From NCBI RefSeq assembly GCF_000389635.1, contig NC_021182.1, positions 1,364,001 through 1,428,000 of the forward strand: 64,000 nt of DNA, given 5' to 3'. Each line of letters opens with the position of its first letter. Position 1 is the stretch's first letter. Below, one piece after another: positions 33,719-43,267 of the stretch. Source of the DNA: Clostridium pasteurianum BC1. GTDB lineage: Bacteria; Bacillota; Clostridia; Clostridiales; Clostridiaceae. The notes below the pieces were generated by a model that did no database searches, was not told the DNA's origin, and saw only the letters and a list, made by a program, of their open reading frames with translations. A program made the position numbers and the translations under genes.

Positions 33719-34558
33719 ATGACTGATAAAAATAATAATGAAAAGAAACTTACAAAAGCGGATCTTATAAATATGTTTTTACGTAGTAATTTACAGCAAG
33801 CATCCTTTAATTTTGAAAGAATTCATGGATTAGGTTTTTGTTTTGATATGGTTCCTGCCATAAAAAGACTATATGCTACTAAGGAGGAAAGAATAAGGGC
33901 TCTAAAGTCACATTTAGTATTCTTTAATGTTACGCCAGGACTTGTAGGACCAATTTTAGGAATAACTGCTGCAATGGAAGAAACTAAAGCTAATGGAGCA
34001 GATATAGAGGAAGCATCAATAAACAGTTTAAAAGTTGGATTGATGGGGCCTTTAGCAGGGGTAGGAGATCCTGTAATGTGGGGAACTTTACGTCCTATTA
34101 TGGCGGCACTTGGAGCATCTATAGCATTAACAGGAAATTTATTGGGTCCACTTATATTCTTTATTGGATTTAATTTGGTAAGATTGGCATTGTTATGGTT
34201 TGGACTTGACTATGGATATAGGAAAGGACTGGATGTAGTAAAAGATTTGGCTGGCAATACGTTACAAAAACTAACAGAGGGTGCTTCAATTCTTGGATTA
34301 TTTGTTATGGGCGCTCTAGTTTCTAAATGGACTAGAATTGATGTGCCATTGGTAGTGTCAAAAACAACTGGGCCAGATGGCAAGCAAGTAATAACAACTG
34401 TACAAAATATTTTGGATCAATTATTACCTGGTTTATTGGCATTGATACTCACATTAATAATATGTAAATTACTTAAAAAGAAAATGAGCCCAATTTTATT
34501 GATATTTATATTATTTGGTGTGGGAATAGTTGGTTATTGGTTAGGTATATTAAAGTAA
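33719..34558 (+). CDS. PTS system, mannose/sorbose family, EIID component
   Basis: 279 residues. The N-terminus LRSNLQQASFNFERIHGLGFCFDMVPAIK is the EIID signature; HLVFFNVTPGLVGPILGITAAMEE and LMGPLAGVGDPVMWGTLRP follow. Most of it is soluble or re-entrant, with two to three C-terminal helices. Gene order A-B-C-D inside one operon. Confidence 0.93.
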   Translation: MTDKNNNEKKLTKADLINMFLRSNLQQASFNFERIHGLGFCFDMVPAIKRLYATKEERIRALKSHLVFFNVTPGLVGPILGITAAMEETKANGADIEEASINSLKVGLMGPLAGVGDPVMWGTLRPIMAALGASIALTGNLLGPLIFFIGFNLVRLALLWFGLDYGYRKGLDVVKDLAGNTLQKLTEGASILGLFVMGALVSKWTRIDVPLVVSKTTGPDGKQVITTVQNILDQLLPGLLALILTLIICKLLKKKMSPILLIFILFGVGIVGYWLGILK

Positions 34559-34663
34559 TTCTCAATAATATGTACAAGTATAGATGCTCGTAAGAAGTAG
34601 AGAAGAATTCGAATGAGTTAGGATTCTGAAAAAATATTAAATATTTAAGGAGTGGATTTATAA

Positions 34664-35926
34664 ATGAAAACTAAAGCAGTAAGATTATATGGAAAAGAAG
34701 ATTTAAGATTAGAAGAGTTTGAATTGCCAGAAATGCAAGATGATGAAATTATAGCTGAAGTAATTAGTGATAGTTTATGTATGTCAAGTTATAAAGCATC
34801 AGAACTAGGAGGAGATCACAAAAAAGTACCTAATAATGTACATGAAAATCCAGTAATTATAGGACATGAATTCTGTGGAAAAATTCTAAAAGTAGGGAAA
34901 AAGTGGTCTCATAAATATAAAGAAGGAGATAAATTTGTAATACAACCTAATCTTGGAGTAGAAGGAGGATTAGCACCTGGATATTCATATAAATATATAG
35001 GTGGAGATGCTACTAAAATTCTTATTCAAAATGTAGTTATGGAAAATGATTGCTTATTAGAATATAATGGAAAGTCATATTTTGAAGGTTCTTTAGTTGA
35101 ACCATTATCTTGTGTTATTGGTGCATTCAATGCTAATTTCCATATGGCAGATGGTGAGGATTATGAGCACAAGATGGGAATTCATGAAGGTGGAAATCTA
35201 ATATTACTAGGGGCAACTGGACCAATGGGATTCCTAGCTATCGACCTTGCTTTACATGGTCCTAAAAAGCCTAAAAATCTTGTCGTTACCGGAATTGTTC
35301 AAGATAAAATAGATTTGGCCAATAAATTATATACAGAAGAAGAAGCAAAAAAACAGGGGATTAACCTGAAATATGTCAATACTAGTGGCATAGAAAATGA
35401 TGTAGAATATTTAAGAGGACTTACAAAAGATAATTATGGTTACGACGATGTATTTGTTTTTGCACCAGTAAAACCTTTAGCAAAATCTGCTTCGGGCCTA
35501 TTAGCTTATGATGGCTGCTTGAATTTCTTTGCTGGTCCAGTAGATAATAAATTTTCAGCTGAATTTAATTTTTATGACGTACATTACAATTCAACTCATG
35601 TAGTAGGTACAAGTGGAGGAAATACAAAGGATATGAAACAAGCACTTAGATTGATTGAAAATGGAGATGTAAATGTGGCAAAGATTGCTACACATATCCT
35701 TGGCCTGAATGATGTGGCAAAAACTACATTAAATCTTCCAAACATACCTGGTGGTAAAAAGGTAGTATATACTCATAAATCATTAGAATTAACAGAAATA
35801 GAAAATATGAAGAATATAAATAATGATAATTTTATTAAAGAATTGAATAAAATAGTAGATAATCATGGTGGATTATGGAATGCAGAAGCTGAGGAATATT
35901 TAATAAAATATGCTCCAGAAATATAA
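34664..35926 (+). CDS. L-sorbose-1-phosphate reductase-like zinc-type dehydrogenase
   Basis: Reduces L-sorbose 1-phosphate to D-glucitol 6-phosphate in the sorbose pathway. 420 residues of the medium-chain dehydrogenase superfamily. GHEFCGKILKVG is the zinc-region motif, ILLGATGPMGFLAIDLALHG the nucleotide-binding loop. The long N-terminal and C-terminal parts match SorE rather than ordinary alcohol dehydrogenases (family knowledge). It is the last gene of the operon, 105 bp after EIID, with an AAGGAG site. Together with the first gene it converts sorbose 1-phosphate to fructose 6-phosphate. Confidence 0.85.
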   Translation: MKTKAVRLYGKEDLRLEEFELPEMQDDEIIAEVISDSLCMSSYKASELGGDHKKVPNNVHENPVIIGHEFCGKILKVGKKWSHKYKEGDKFVIQPNLGVEGGLAPGYSYKYIGGDATKILIQNVVMENDCLLEYNGKSYFEGSLVEPLSCVIGAFNANFHMADGEDYEHKMGIHEGGNLILLGATGPMGFLAIDLALHGPKKPKNLVVTGIVQDKIDLANKLYTEEEAKKQGINLKYVNTSGIENDVEYLRGLTKDNYGYDDVFVFAPVKPLAKSASGLLAYDGCLNFFAGPVDNKFSAEFNFYDVHYNSTHVVGTSGGNTKDMKQALRLIENGDVNVAKIATHILGLNDVAKTTLNLPNIPGGKKVVYTHKSLELTEIENMKNINNDNFIKELNKIVDNHGGLWNAEAEEYLIKYAPEI

Positions 35927-35970
35927 AAAATATATTTTGTACTGAATAAAGAATAAATTGGTAATGAAAG

Positions 35971-36004
35971 CAGACTGAACTTCAATAAGTTCGTCTGTTT
36001 TTTA
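35971..36004 (+). terminator. Intrinsic terminator of the sorbose operon
   Basis: CAGAC-T-GAACTT (35971-35982) pairs with AAGTTC-GTCTG (35987-35997) and is followed by TTTTTTTATT. The remaining bases up to 36283 are AT-rich; a TTGACG-type -35 lies near 36090. Confidence 0.85.
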
Positions 36005-36283
36005 TTAAATAAAATTTTTTTAAATATAGATTTCAAGACAAGAATGAGAATAAATTTAGTATTATAAAAAATTATTTTTTGTATAATAGTATTGACGAAA
36101 AAAATGTTTTGTTTATTATGTTAAGTTGAGAAGAAAATTCTTAATGTAATATATAAAAATTTATTAATAAATTATCTATGATAAGTTACGTTGTTAAAAA
36201 CCGTTAATTCTGATAAAAAATAAGTACCACTAAAAATTTATGATTATTTGTTTTTTAACGAATTTAGTAAAGGGGCAATAAAA

Positions 36284-37115
36284 TTGTTAAATAAAGAAAA
36301 AAATGTATTGGATAAAATTCTTTCAGTATATGGAACCTTGTACGAAGCAGAAAAAAAGATTGCAGATTATGTTATAGACAATCAGCAAAAGGTCATTGAT
36401 ATGACAGTTTCAGAATTATCTTTTGAAAGTGGTGTCAGTGAAGCTACTATAATTAGATTTTGTAAAAAGTGTGATTTTAAGGGTTTCCATCATTTAAAGA
36501 TAGAAATGGCAAAGGAAATGGTGACTTCAGAAGAAAAGAATATATCAAATGACTTGAATTCTAATAATATAGGTCAATCACTTAAAAATAGAAATAAAAC
36601 AAACTATATCCATGATGGATGAAAATGACATCAAGAAAATATTAAATGTAATTAAAAATGCAAGAATTGTTCAATTCGCAGCATTAGGTAATACTATACC
36701 TGTAATTTTAGATGGGGCATATAAATTTAGTCAAATAGGGATATCCACTGTGGCAAATACTATTTGGGAAAATCAGCTTGCTTTTGCATATACATTAACT
36801 GAAAAGGATGTGGTGATAGCTGTATCTAATTCTGGAGCATCTAAGAGACTTATAACTTTAATTGATGTTGCAAATAAAAAACATGCTACAACAATTTGTA
36901 TAACAAATCATGAAAAGTCTCCTTTAGCCAATAAATGTCAATATAAAATAAATACAGCTACAAGGGAAAAACTATTTTTTGATGAATTTAGTTTTACTAG
37001 AGTATCTGCTATGGTTGTTGTAGAGGTATTATTTTTATTATTAGTTTCAGAAAAGGGAGATGCATATAATTGGGTTAGTGAACATGAGGAATCTATGGTA
37101 GATGATAAAATTTAA
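36284..37115 (+). pseudogene. RpiR-family (HTH-SIS) transcriptional regulator, frameshifted
   Basis: The first frame, from a TTG at 36284 (AAGGGG 8 nt upstream) to 36622, carries the RpiR HTH: YEAEKKIADYVIDNQ, SELSFESGVSEATIIRFCKKCDFKGFHHLK. It ends soon after LNSNNIGQSLKN. The SIS sugar-phosphate domain continues in another frame to 37115 (ARIVQFAALGNTIPVILDG, VVIAVSNSGASKRLI). The second frame is already open upstream of its first Met and reads KIEIKQTISMMDEN, so the join lies near 36590 and a few codons are missing there. An HTH fragment and a SIS fragment could still be made, but the regulator is very likely non-functional. Confidence 0.85.
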
Positions 37116-37196
37116 ATGATAAATGGAAATTGGAATTTCTATTAAAAAATCTATTCATATCTATTATATATAATTTATTAATTTGATTAGCAATCA

Positions 37197-37245
37197 GAAG
37201 TCTTAGCTATCTTATCTTTTTAGAACATGAGATAATTAAGACTTC
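37197..37245. terminator. Hairpin after the broken RpiR gene
   Basis: GAAGTCTT (37197-37204) pairs with AAGACTTC (37238-37245); an inner TTATCT/AGATAA stem continues it. Probable terminator. Confidence 0.55.
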
Positions 37246-37338
37246 AATTTCTTATTTGTTTAAAATTTTTTATGATATTTAACAACATAAATGTGAGTGT
37301 ATTCACAGATGTGCAAATATATATTATAATAAAAGTGA

Positions 37339-37379
37339 CCACTGGTATTTACTAATGAGCAATTATTGAATACCAGTGG
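37339..37379. promoter_or_regulatory. 11-bp inverted repeat upstream of the SorC-type gene
   Basis: CCACTGGTATT (37339-37349) and AATACCAGTGG (37369-37379) are exact complements, 52 bp before the regulator start codon. It is a candidate autoregulatory operator or leader hairpin. Confidence 0.5.
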
Positions 37380-37645
37380 AAAGCGTGATAAAGCAAATCC
37401 AATATTTCATTTAAGAAAGTAGGGAGGCATATGTCAAAATGGGATGAAACAAGAATGTTAGTAAAAATAGCACAATTATATTATATAGATAATATGACAC
37501 AAAGTGAAATATCTAAGAAATTAGGTATTTATAGAACTACCATAAGTAGACTTTTGAAAAAAGCTAAGGATGATGGTATAGTAAGTATTACTATAAAAAG
37601 TGACTACAATCAATGCTTTGAACTAGAAAAGCAGATAGAAAAAAT

Positions 37646-39106
37646 GAGAGTGTAAAATAATCTGTGTAAACTCCATAAAGATGATATAATTATTCTTATT
37701 AAATGGAGGGTGCACAGATTATGTCTTTTTCAAGAAAGGAACTTATTAAACAACTTATTAAGGAAACAAAGCCTACAAGTGCAAAAGATGTTCAAGAAAC
37801 ATTGAAAGATCTATTCGCCGATACGCTTAAAGAAATGTTAGAAGCGGAGCTTGATGACCATCTGGGATATTCTAAATATGACTACAAAAATAAAAATACA
37901 TCTAATAGTAGAAATGGACGAAGCTCTAAAAAGGTAATTTCAGATCTTGGAGAATTTCAACTTGATGTACCAAGAGATAGAAACAGTAGTTTTGAACCGG
38001 AGGTTGTTAAGAAAAATCAAACAGATATATCTGGAATTGAAGATCAAGTTATTGGTATGTATGCAAAAGGAATGACTACCAGAGATATTGCTACTCACTT
38101 AGAAAACATATATGGTTTTGAGGCTTCGCCTACACTAATATCTGGTATAACAGATAAAATTACTCCTATAGCTAAAGAATGGCAAAATAGACCATTAGAA
38201 GCCGTTTATCCTATAATCTTTATGGATGCCATACATTATAAAGTTAAACAGGATAATAGAGTCATAAACAAGGCTGCTTACGCAGTTATTGGAGTAAACT
38301 TAGATGGTATTAAAGAAGTTTTGGGAATTTGGATTGGAGCTAATGAAACATCAAAATACTGGCTCTTAGTATTAAATGAACTTAAAAATAGAGGGGTTAA
38401 TGATATACTTATAGCTTGTGTTGATGGTCTTAATGGATTTAAAGAAGCTATTAAAGCGATTTATCCTCGTACTGAGATTCAGAGATGCATAATACATCAA
38501 ATTAGAAACTCTTCTAAATATGTATCTTATAAAGATTTAAAAGCATTCAATGCAGATTTAAAACTAGTATATACATCTGCAACAGAAGATGCAGCCTTAG
38601 CGGAGCTAGCTAAATTTGAAGAAAAATGGGGAGATAAATATCTTATTGCTATCCGCTCATGGAAAGCTAATTGGGAAGAACTTTCTACATTCTTCAAATA
38701 CCCGCCAGAGATACGAAAAATAATATATACTACCAATGCAATGGAAAGCTATAATAGACAATTAAGAAAAGTAACCAAGAGTAAAAGCGTATTTCCTTCA
38801 GATGATGCTTTACTTAAAATGCTTTATCTAGCAACAATGGATATAAGCAAAAAGTGGACCCAATCTATACGTGGATGGGCTCAAATACTAGCTCAATTAT
38901 CTATATATTTTAGTGATAGGCTTGAAACTGTAATTTTTTAAATTTACCTATAATCTTCTAGTCATAGCTATAATGCTTTACTGTAAAAATATATAATAAA
39001 TATAAAAAACTAGGTTTTTATATTTCTAATACCAAACCTAGTTTCTCATAAAAACATCTAATTTAAAATTTCTTATGGCAGTTTACACAAAATTATTGAC
39101 AGACTC
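37646..39106 (+). mobile_element. IS256-family insertion sequence, 1461 bp, with 8-bp target duplication
   Basis: The left end starts GAGAGTGT and the right end finishes ACAGACTC. The ~27-bp terminal inverted repeats match at about 20 positions and share GTGTAAACT. Directly outside both ends is GAAAAAAT (37638-37645 and 39107-39114), a perfect 8-bp target duplication typical of the family. It contains one transposase gene and a hairpin (AACTAGGTTT at 39008 with AAACCTAGTT at 39034) after it. The element looks complete and possibly active. Confidence 0.95.
37721..38941 (+). CDS. IS256-family (mutator-type) transposase
   Basis: 406 residues from the ATG at 37721; the ATG at 37703 overlaps the GGAGGG ribosome site. 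DDE-type mutator transposase with ELDDHLGYSKYD, RNGRSSKKVISDLGEFQLDVPRDRN, the first catalytic Asp in IFMDAIHYKV, the second in CVDGLNGFKEAI, the region IQRCIIHQIRNS and the Glu in TTNAMESYNRQLRKVTK. All parts are present, so it should be functional. Confidence 0.95.
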   Translation: MSFSRKELIKQLIKETKPTSAKDVQETLKDLFADTLKEMLEAELDDHLGYSKYDYKNKNTSNSRNGRSSKKVISDLGEFQLDVPRDRNSSFEPEVVKKNQTDISGIEDQVIGMYAKGMTTRDIATHLENIYGFEASPTLISGITDKITPIAKEWQNRPLEAVYPIIFMDAIHYKVKQDNRVINKAAYAVIGVNLDGIKEVLGIWIGANETSKYWLLVLNELKNRGVNDILIACVDGLNGFKEAIKAIYPRTEIQRCIIHQIRNSSKYVSYKDLKAFNADLKLVYTSATEDAALAELAKFEEKWGDKYLIAIRSWKANWEELSTFFKYPPEIRKIIYTTNAMESYNRQLRKVTKSKSVFPSDDALLKMLYLATMDISKKWTQSIRGWAQILAQLSIYFSDRLETVIF

Positions 39107-39908
39107 GAAAAAATCTTTGGGGTGAAAGAGGCTTGCATAATACCATCGGAGCCTAAGCAAACTAATGTTGTAAGGTCTCAAGCTCTTGGATATGCAGCAG
39201 CAGAATATTTAAAAAGAATAGCTAAAGATGGCGATGCTATCGGGTTTGCATGGGGAACTACTTTAGCTTCTATGGCAAGGGAATTAACAAATTGTAAACC
39301 GATATCTGCTAATATTGTACCATTAGTTGGCGGATTTAGTGATAGCGATAGCGAAAACCATGTAAGTACCATAGTCTCTAAAGTGGCAAATGAGTTTAAA
39401 GCAAAAGCACATTATCTCTATGCGCCAGCTATAACTTCTGACAAAATTATAAAAGATGCAATAGTAAAGGATACAAACTATAAAAATATATCTCAGCTTT
39501 GGGAAATAGTAAATATAGCTTTTGTAGGCATAGGAGCACAAAGTAGATCATCTAATTTATTATGGAATAGTGAGTATAGAGATGGTAGTACTATAGATGT
39601 AAACAATAATGATGCTATAGGAGAAATATGCTCAAGATTCTATGACATAAATGGGAATATAGTTAATAATGAACTCAATGACAGAACTATTGCTATAGAA
39701 TTAGATAGGTTAAAAAATTTAAAATATTCTGTAGGAGTAGCAGAGTCACATGAGAAAGTTCCATCAATATTAAGTGCATTAAAAGCAAGGGTTATTAATG
39801 TGCTAATTACTACAGATGAAACTGCTAGATTACTTTTAGAGCTAGATAGTCAGATTAAAAGAGTAGAGATTAAAAAATAATTTTAAATAGGAACTATTAA
39901 ATATAAAA

Positions 39909-39942
39909 GATATCATAAGAAAAATGATATCCTTTTATTTTT
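39909..39942 (+). terminator. Intrinsic terminator after the SorC-type gene
   Basis: GATATCAT (39909-39916) pairs with ATGATATC (39924-39931), followed by CTTTTATTTTTAT. Confidence 0.8.
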
Positions 39943-40015
39943 ATGGAAACTGTTAAGTACTAGAAAATAATTTGTGTTAAGATAAAATTTATAATTTTAA
40001 TAGCTATTCTGTTTG

Positions 40016-40213
40016 TTGTTATATTATTAACAACAATGAATGTTAATAATATTTATGCTTATATTATGCATATGATAGTTAAATATTTAACAATTAATTA
40101 TTAAAAAATACATGAATAAATAGTTAGTATAGATACGTATATTAAAATATAATGATTTATGAAGAAAAAATATTTAAAAATTGATTGACATTTAACAAAC
40201 AATGACAGATAAT
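40016..40213 (+). promoter_or_regulatory. adhE promoter with two Rex-type operators
   Basis: Two sites fit the Rex consensus TTGTTAA-N4-TTAACAA at 13 of 14 positions: 40016-40033 (TTGTTAT-ATTA-TTAACAA) and 40076-40093 (TAGTTAA-ATAT-TTAACAA). A sigma-A promoter TTGACA (40185-40190), 17-bp spacer, GATAAT (40208-40213) follows, and another TTAACAA half-site lies inside the spacer (40192-40198). Rex represses fermentation genes when NADH is low, so redox control of adhE is expected. Confidence 0.75.
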
Positions 40214-40232
40214 ATATATAGACATTAGTGCT

Positions 40233-40260
40233 ACATTGCACATTAGTGCAATGTATTTTT
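40233..40260 (+). promoter_or_regulatory. Terminator-like hairpin in the adhE leader
   Basis: ACATTGCAC (40233-40241) pairs perfectly with GTGCAATGT (40246-40254), 4-nt loop, followed by ATTTTT. It lies about 13 nt after the predicted start of transcription and 68 nt before the coding start, so it could act as an attenuator or a 5' stabiliser. An ACATTAGTGC direct repeat (40222 and 40240) overlaps it. Confidence 0.55.
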
Positions 40261-40327
40261 GAAAAATATATGTAACTAATATGATTTGAAATTGCTATGT
40301 ATTAAAATTAAGAAAGAGGTGTAACTT

Positions 40328-42934
40328 ATGAAAGTTAGTAATGTTGATGAATTAAATGTAAGGTTAGAGGAAATGAGAAAAGCCCAAAGAAAGTTTGCAG
40401 AATACTCACAAAAGCAGGTAGATGAAATCTTTAGGCAGGCAGCTATGGCGGCGCTGGATGCAAGAATACCACTGGCAAAAATGACAGTAGAAGAAACAGG
40501 TATGGGACTTGTTGAAGATAAAGTTATAAAAAATCATTTTGCAGCTGAGTATATATACAATCAATATAAAGATGAAAAGACTTGTGGCGTAGTAGAAACA
40601 GATGAATCCTATGGTATAACTAAAATTGCAGAACCCATAGGCATTGTGGCAGCTGTAATACCAACAACTAATCCAACCTCAACAGCAATATTTAAAACCT
40701 TGATATCACTAAAAACAAGAAATGCCATAATGTTATCACCACATCCAAGAGCAAAAAATTCAACTATAGCAGCAGCTAAAATAATACTTGATGCAGCAGT
40801 GAAAGCAGGTGCTCCAGAGGGAATAATAGGCTGGATAGACCAGCCATCAATTGAACTAACACAAATACTGATGCAGGAGGCAGATATAACTCTTGCTACA
40901 GGGGGACCATCCATGGTTAAATCAGCCTATTCCTCTGGTAAGCCAGCTATAGGTGTGGGACCAGGAAACACTCCTGTTATAATTGATGAAAGTGCACACA
41001 TAAAAATGGCAGTAAGTTCAGTAATTCTTTCAAAGACTTTTGATAACGGTGTCATATGCGCTTCCGAACAATCTGTAATAGTTTTGGATTCTATATACGA
41101 TGAAGTAAGAAAAGAATTTGAAGAAAGAGGAGCATATATAATTAAGGAAAATGAAATAGACAAAGTAAGAAAAACAATTTTTATAAATGGAGGCATAAAC
41201 TCCAAAATAGTAGGTCAATCAGCATATAAAATAGCTGAAATGGCAGGAATTAAGGTACCAGAAACAGCAAGAATTCTTATAGGAGAAGTCACTTCTGTAG
41301 GAAAGGAAGAACCTTTTGCCCATGAAAAATTATCTCCGGTTTTGGCTATGTATAGGGCAGAAAACTTTGATGATGCACTTGAGAAAGCTGTGACGCTTGT
41401 TAATCTAGGAGGACTTGGACATACTTCAGCAATATATGCAGATATAACAAAGGCAAAAGATAAGATAGATAAATTCAGCAATGCCATGAAAACAGTGAGA
41501 ACCTTTGTAAATATACCTACAGCACAGGGTGCAAGTGGAGACTTATATAATTTTAAAATAGCTCCTTCCTTTACATTAGGATGTGGATCTTGGGGAGGAA
41601 ATTCAGTATCAGAAAATGTTGGACCTAAACATCTGTTAAATATTAAACGTGTAGCTGAGAGGAGAGAAAATATGCTTTGGTTTAGAGTGCCAGAAAAGGT
41701 TTACTTCAAATTTGGATGTCTTCAATTTGCATTAAGAGAATTGAAAGATTTAAATAAAAAGAGAGCATTTATAGTGACAGATAAAGTTCTTTATGATCTT
41801 GGATATGCAGATTCTATCACAAAAGTTCTTGAAGAAATAGGTGTTGATTTTAAAGTATTTACAGAAGTAGAACCGGATCCAACTCTATATACAGCTAGAA
41901 AAGGTACAGAAGAAATGATAGACTTTAAACCGGACACAATAATATCTCTTGGTGGGGGTTCAGCAATGGATGCGGCCAAAATAATGTGGGTAATGTATGA
42001 ACATCCAGAGGTAAGATTTGAAGATCTTGCCATGAGGTTCATGGACATAAGAAAGAGAATATACAATTTCCCAAAGCTTGGAGAAAAGGCAATGATGATT
42101 GCTGTAGCAACTACCGCTGGAACAGGCTCAGAGGTTACACCTTTTGCTGTAATAACAGATGAGAAAACAGGAGTGAAATATCCACTGGCAGACTATGAAT
42201 TAACTCCAGACATGGCAATAGTAGATGCTGAATTAATGATGAATATGCCAAAAGGATTAACAGCTGCATCAGGTATAGATGCATTAATCCACGGTATAGA
42301 AGCTTATACATCAGTGCTTGCATCAGAATATACCAATGGATTGGCATTAGAAGCTATAAGATTAATATTTAAATACTTACCACAGGCTTATTCAGAAGGT
42401 ACCACTAATGAAAAGGCAAGAGAAAAAATGGCACATGCATCAACTATGGCAGGAATGGCCTTTGCCAATGCATTCCTCGGAGTATGTCATTCCATGGCAC
42501 ATAAACTAGGGGCAGAACATCATATAGCACATGGAACTGCTAATGCACTGTTAATTGAAGGAGTTATTAGATTCAATTCGGCAGATAACCCAGTAAAACA
42601 AGCAGCATATCCTCAATATAAATATCCAAATGCTAAATGGAGGTATGGAAAAATTGCAGATTATTTAGGATTAGGTGGAAGCACAGATGAAGAAAAAGTT
42701 GAACTTTTAATTAAGGCAATCCATGAATTAAAAGAGAAAATAAATCTTCCAATGACAATTAAGGAAGCTGGAGTCTCAGATAAAAAGTTCTATGCTACAC
42801 TTGATAAAATGTGCGAACTTGCTTTTGATGACCAATGTACAGGGGCTAATCCAAGATATCCATTAATAAGTGAAATTAAACAGATGTTTATTAATGCTTT
42901 TGATAAGGCTGAGATAGATGATGAAGTAAAATAG
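40328..42934 (+). CDS. adhE: Bifunctional acetaldehyde-CoA/alcohol dehydrogenase
   Basis: Two-step reduction of acetyl-CoA (or butyryl-CoA) to the alcohol with NADH. 868 residues. The N-terminal CoA-acylating aldehyde dehydrogenase domain (about 1-440) has PTTNPTST, GPGNTPVII and the catalytic Cys in NGVICASEQS. The C-terminal iron-dependent alcohol dehydrogenase (about 450-868) has LGGGSAMDAAKIMW, ATTAGTGSEVTPF and the metal-binding HSMAHKLGAEHHIAHG. It is full length and assembles into spirosomes in other bacteria. Ribosome site AAAGAGGTG. Monocistronic, with Rex-type operators and a leader hairpin upstream and a terminator after it. Confidence 0.97.
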   Translation: MKVSNVDELNVRLEEMRKAQRKFAEYSQKQVDEIFRQAAMAALDARIPLAKMTVEETGMGLVEDKVIKNHFAAEYIYNQYKDEKTCGVVETDESYGITKIAEPIGIVAAVIPTTNPTSTAIFKTLISLKTRNAIMLSPHPRAKNSTIAAAKIILDAAVKAGAPEGIIGWIDQPSIELTQILMQEADITLATGGPSMVKSAYSSGKPAIGVGPGNTPVIIDESAHIKMAVSSVILSKTFDNGVICASEQSVIVLDSIYDEVRKEFEERGAYIIKENEIDKVRKTIFINGGINSKIVGQSAYKIAEMAGIKVPETARILIGEVTSVGKEEPFAHEKLSPVLAMYRAENFDDALEKAVTLVNLGGLGHTSAIYADITKAKDKIDKFSNAMKTVRTFVNIPTAQGASGDLYNFKIAPSFTLGCGSWGGNSVSENVGPKHLLNIKRVAERRENMLWFRVPEKVYFKFGCLQFALRELKDLNKKRAFIVTDKVLYDLGYADSITKVLEEIGVDFKVFTEVEPDPTLYTARKGTEEMIDFKPDTIISLGGGSAMDAAKIMWVMYEHPEVRFEDLAMRFMDIRKRIYNFPKLGEKAMMIAVATTAGTGSEVTPFAVITDEKTGVKYPLADYELTPDMAIVDAELMMNMPKGLTAASGIDALIHGIEAYTSVLASEYTNGLALEAIRLIFKYLPQAYSEGTTNEKAREKMAHASTMAGMAFANAFLGVCHSMAHKLGAEHHIAHGTANALLIEGVIRFNSADNPVKQAAYPQYKYPNAKWRYGKIADYLGLGGSTDEEKVELLIKAIHELKEKINLPMTIKEAGVSDKKFYATLDKMCELAFDDQCTGANPRYPLISEIKQMFINAFDKAEIDDEVK

Positions 42935-42968
42935 GGGTATAAAATATTTGAGAATCTTGACTTCTGGA

Positions 42969-43000
42969 GTAGAAAGTTCTTTTTAGGACTTTCTACATTT
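42969..43000 (+). terminator. Intrinsic terminator of adhE
   Basis: GTAGAAAGT (42969-42977) pairs with ACTTTCTAC (42988-42996), followed by ATTTATTTG. Confidence 0.8.
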
Positions 43001-43267
43001 ATTTGTCATATGATTTTAGAGGCATTGATTTTGGAAATATTAAATTGTAATAATCTAATTTATATGATGATCAATAAATGGAAAAGAATATTTTGCTTAG
43101 TAGTTATTCTGCAAGAGTTAATATTGCTTTCGAAAAAATTGTGATTAATGGAATATATATCTTTATTTTTTATATTAATATATTATAGATAAAATTTAAT
43201 CTTAAGTTGCACAAGATTAGGTTTTATGTATAATATATAGTGTAAGGCTTTTAAAAATTTTATATTA

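Larger units (their letters stand above)
37431..39880 (+). pseudogene. SorC-family transcriptional regulator, interrupted by an IS256-family element
   Basis: The N-terminal part (37431-37645) encodes the helix-turn-helix: QLYYIDNMTQSEISKKLGI, RTTISRLLKKAKDDGIV. The C-terminal sugar-binding domain resumes after the insertion (39115-39880; a GTG at 39122 opens a 252-codon frame): AEYLKRIAKDGDAIGFAWGTTL, VPLVGGFSD and a C-terminal TDETARLLLEL. Removing the element and one copy of the 8-bp duplication restores one frame of 326 residues, reading ELEKQIEKIFGVKEACIIP across the join. So the gene was intact until a recent insertion. Ancestrally it would have responded to the sugar phosphate of the adjacent sorbose pathway (inference). 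Confidence 0.93.
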
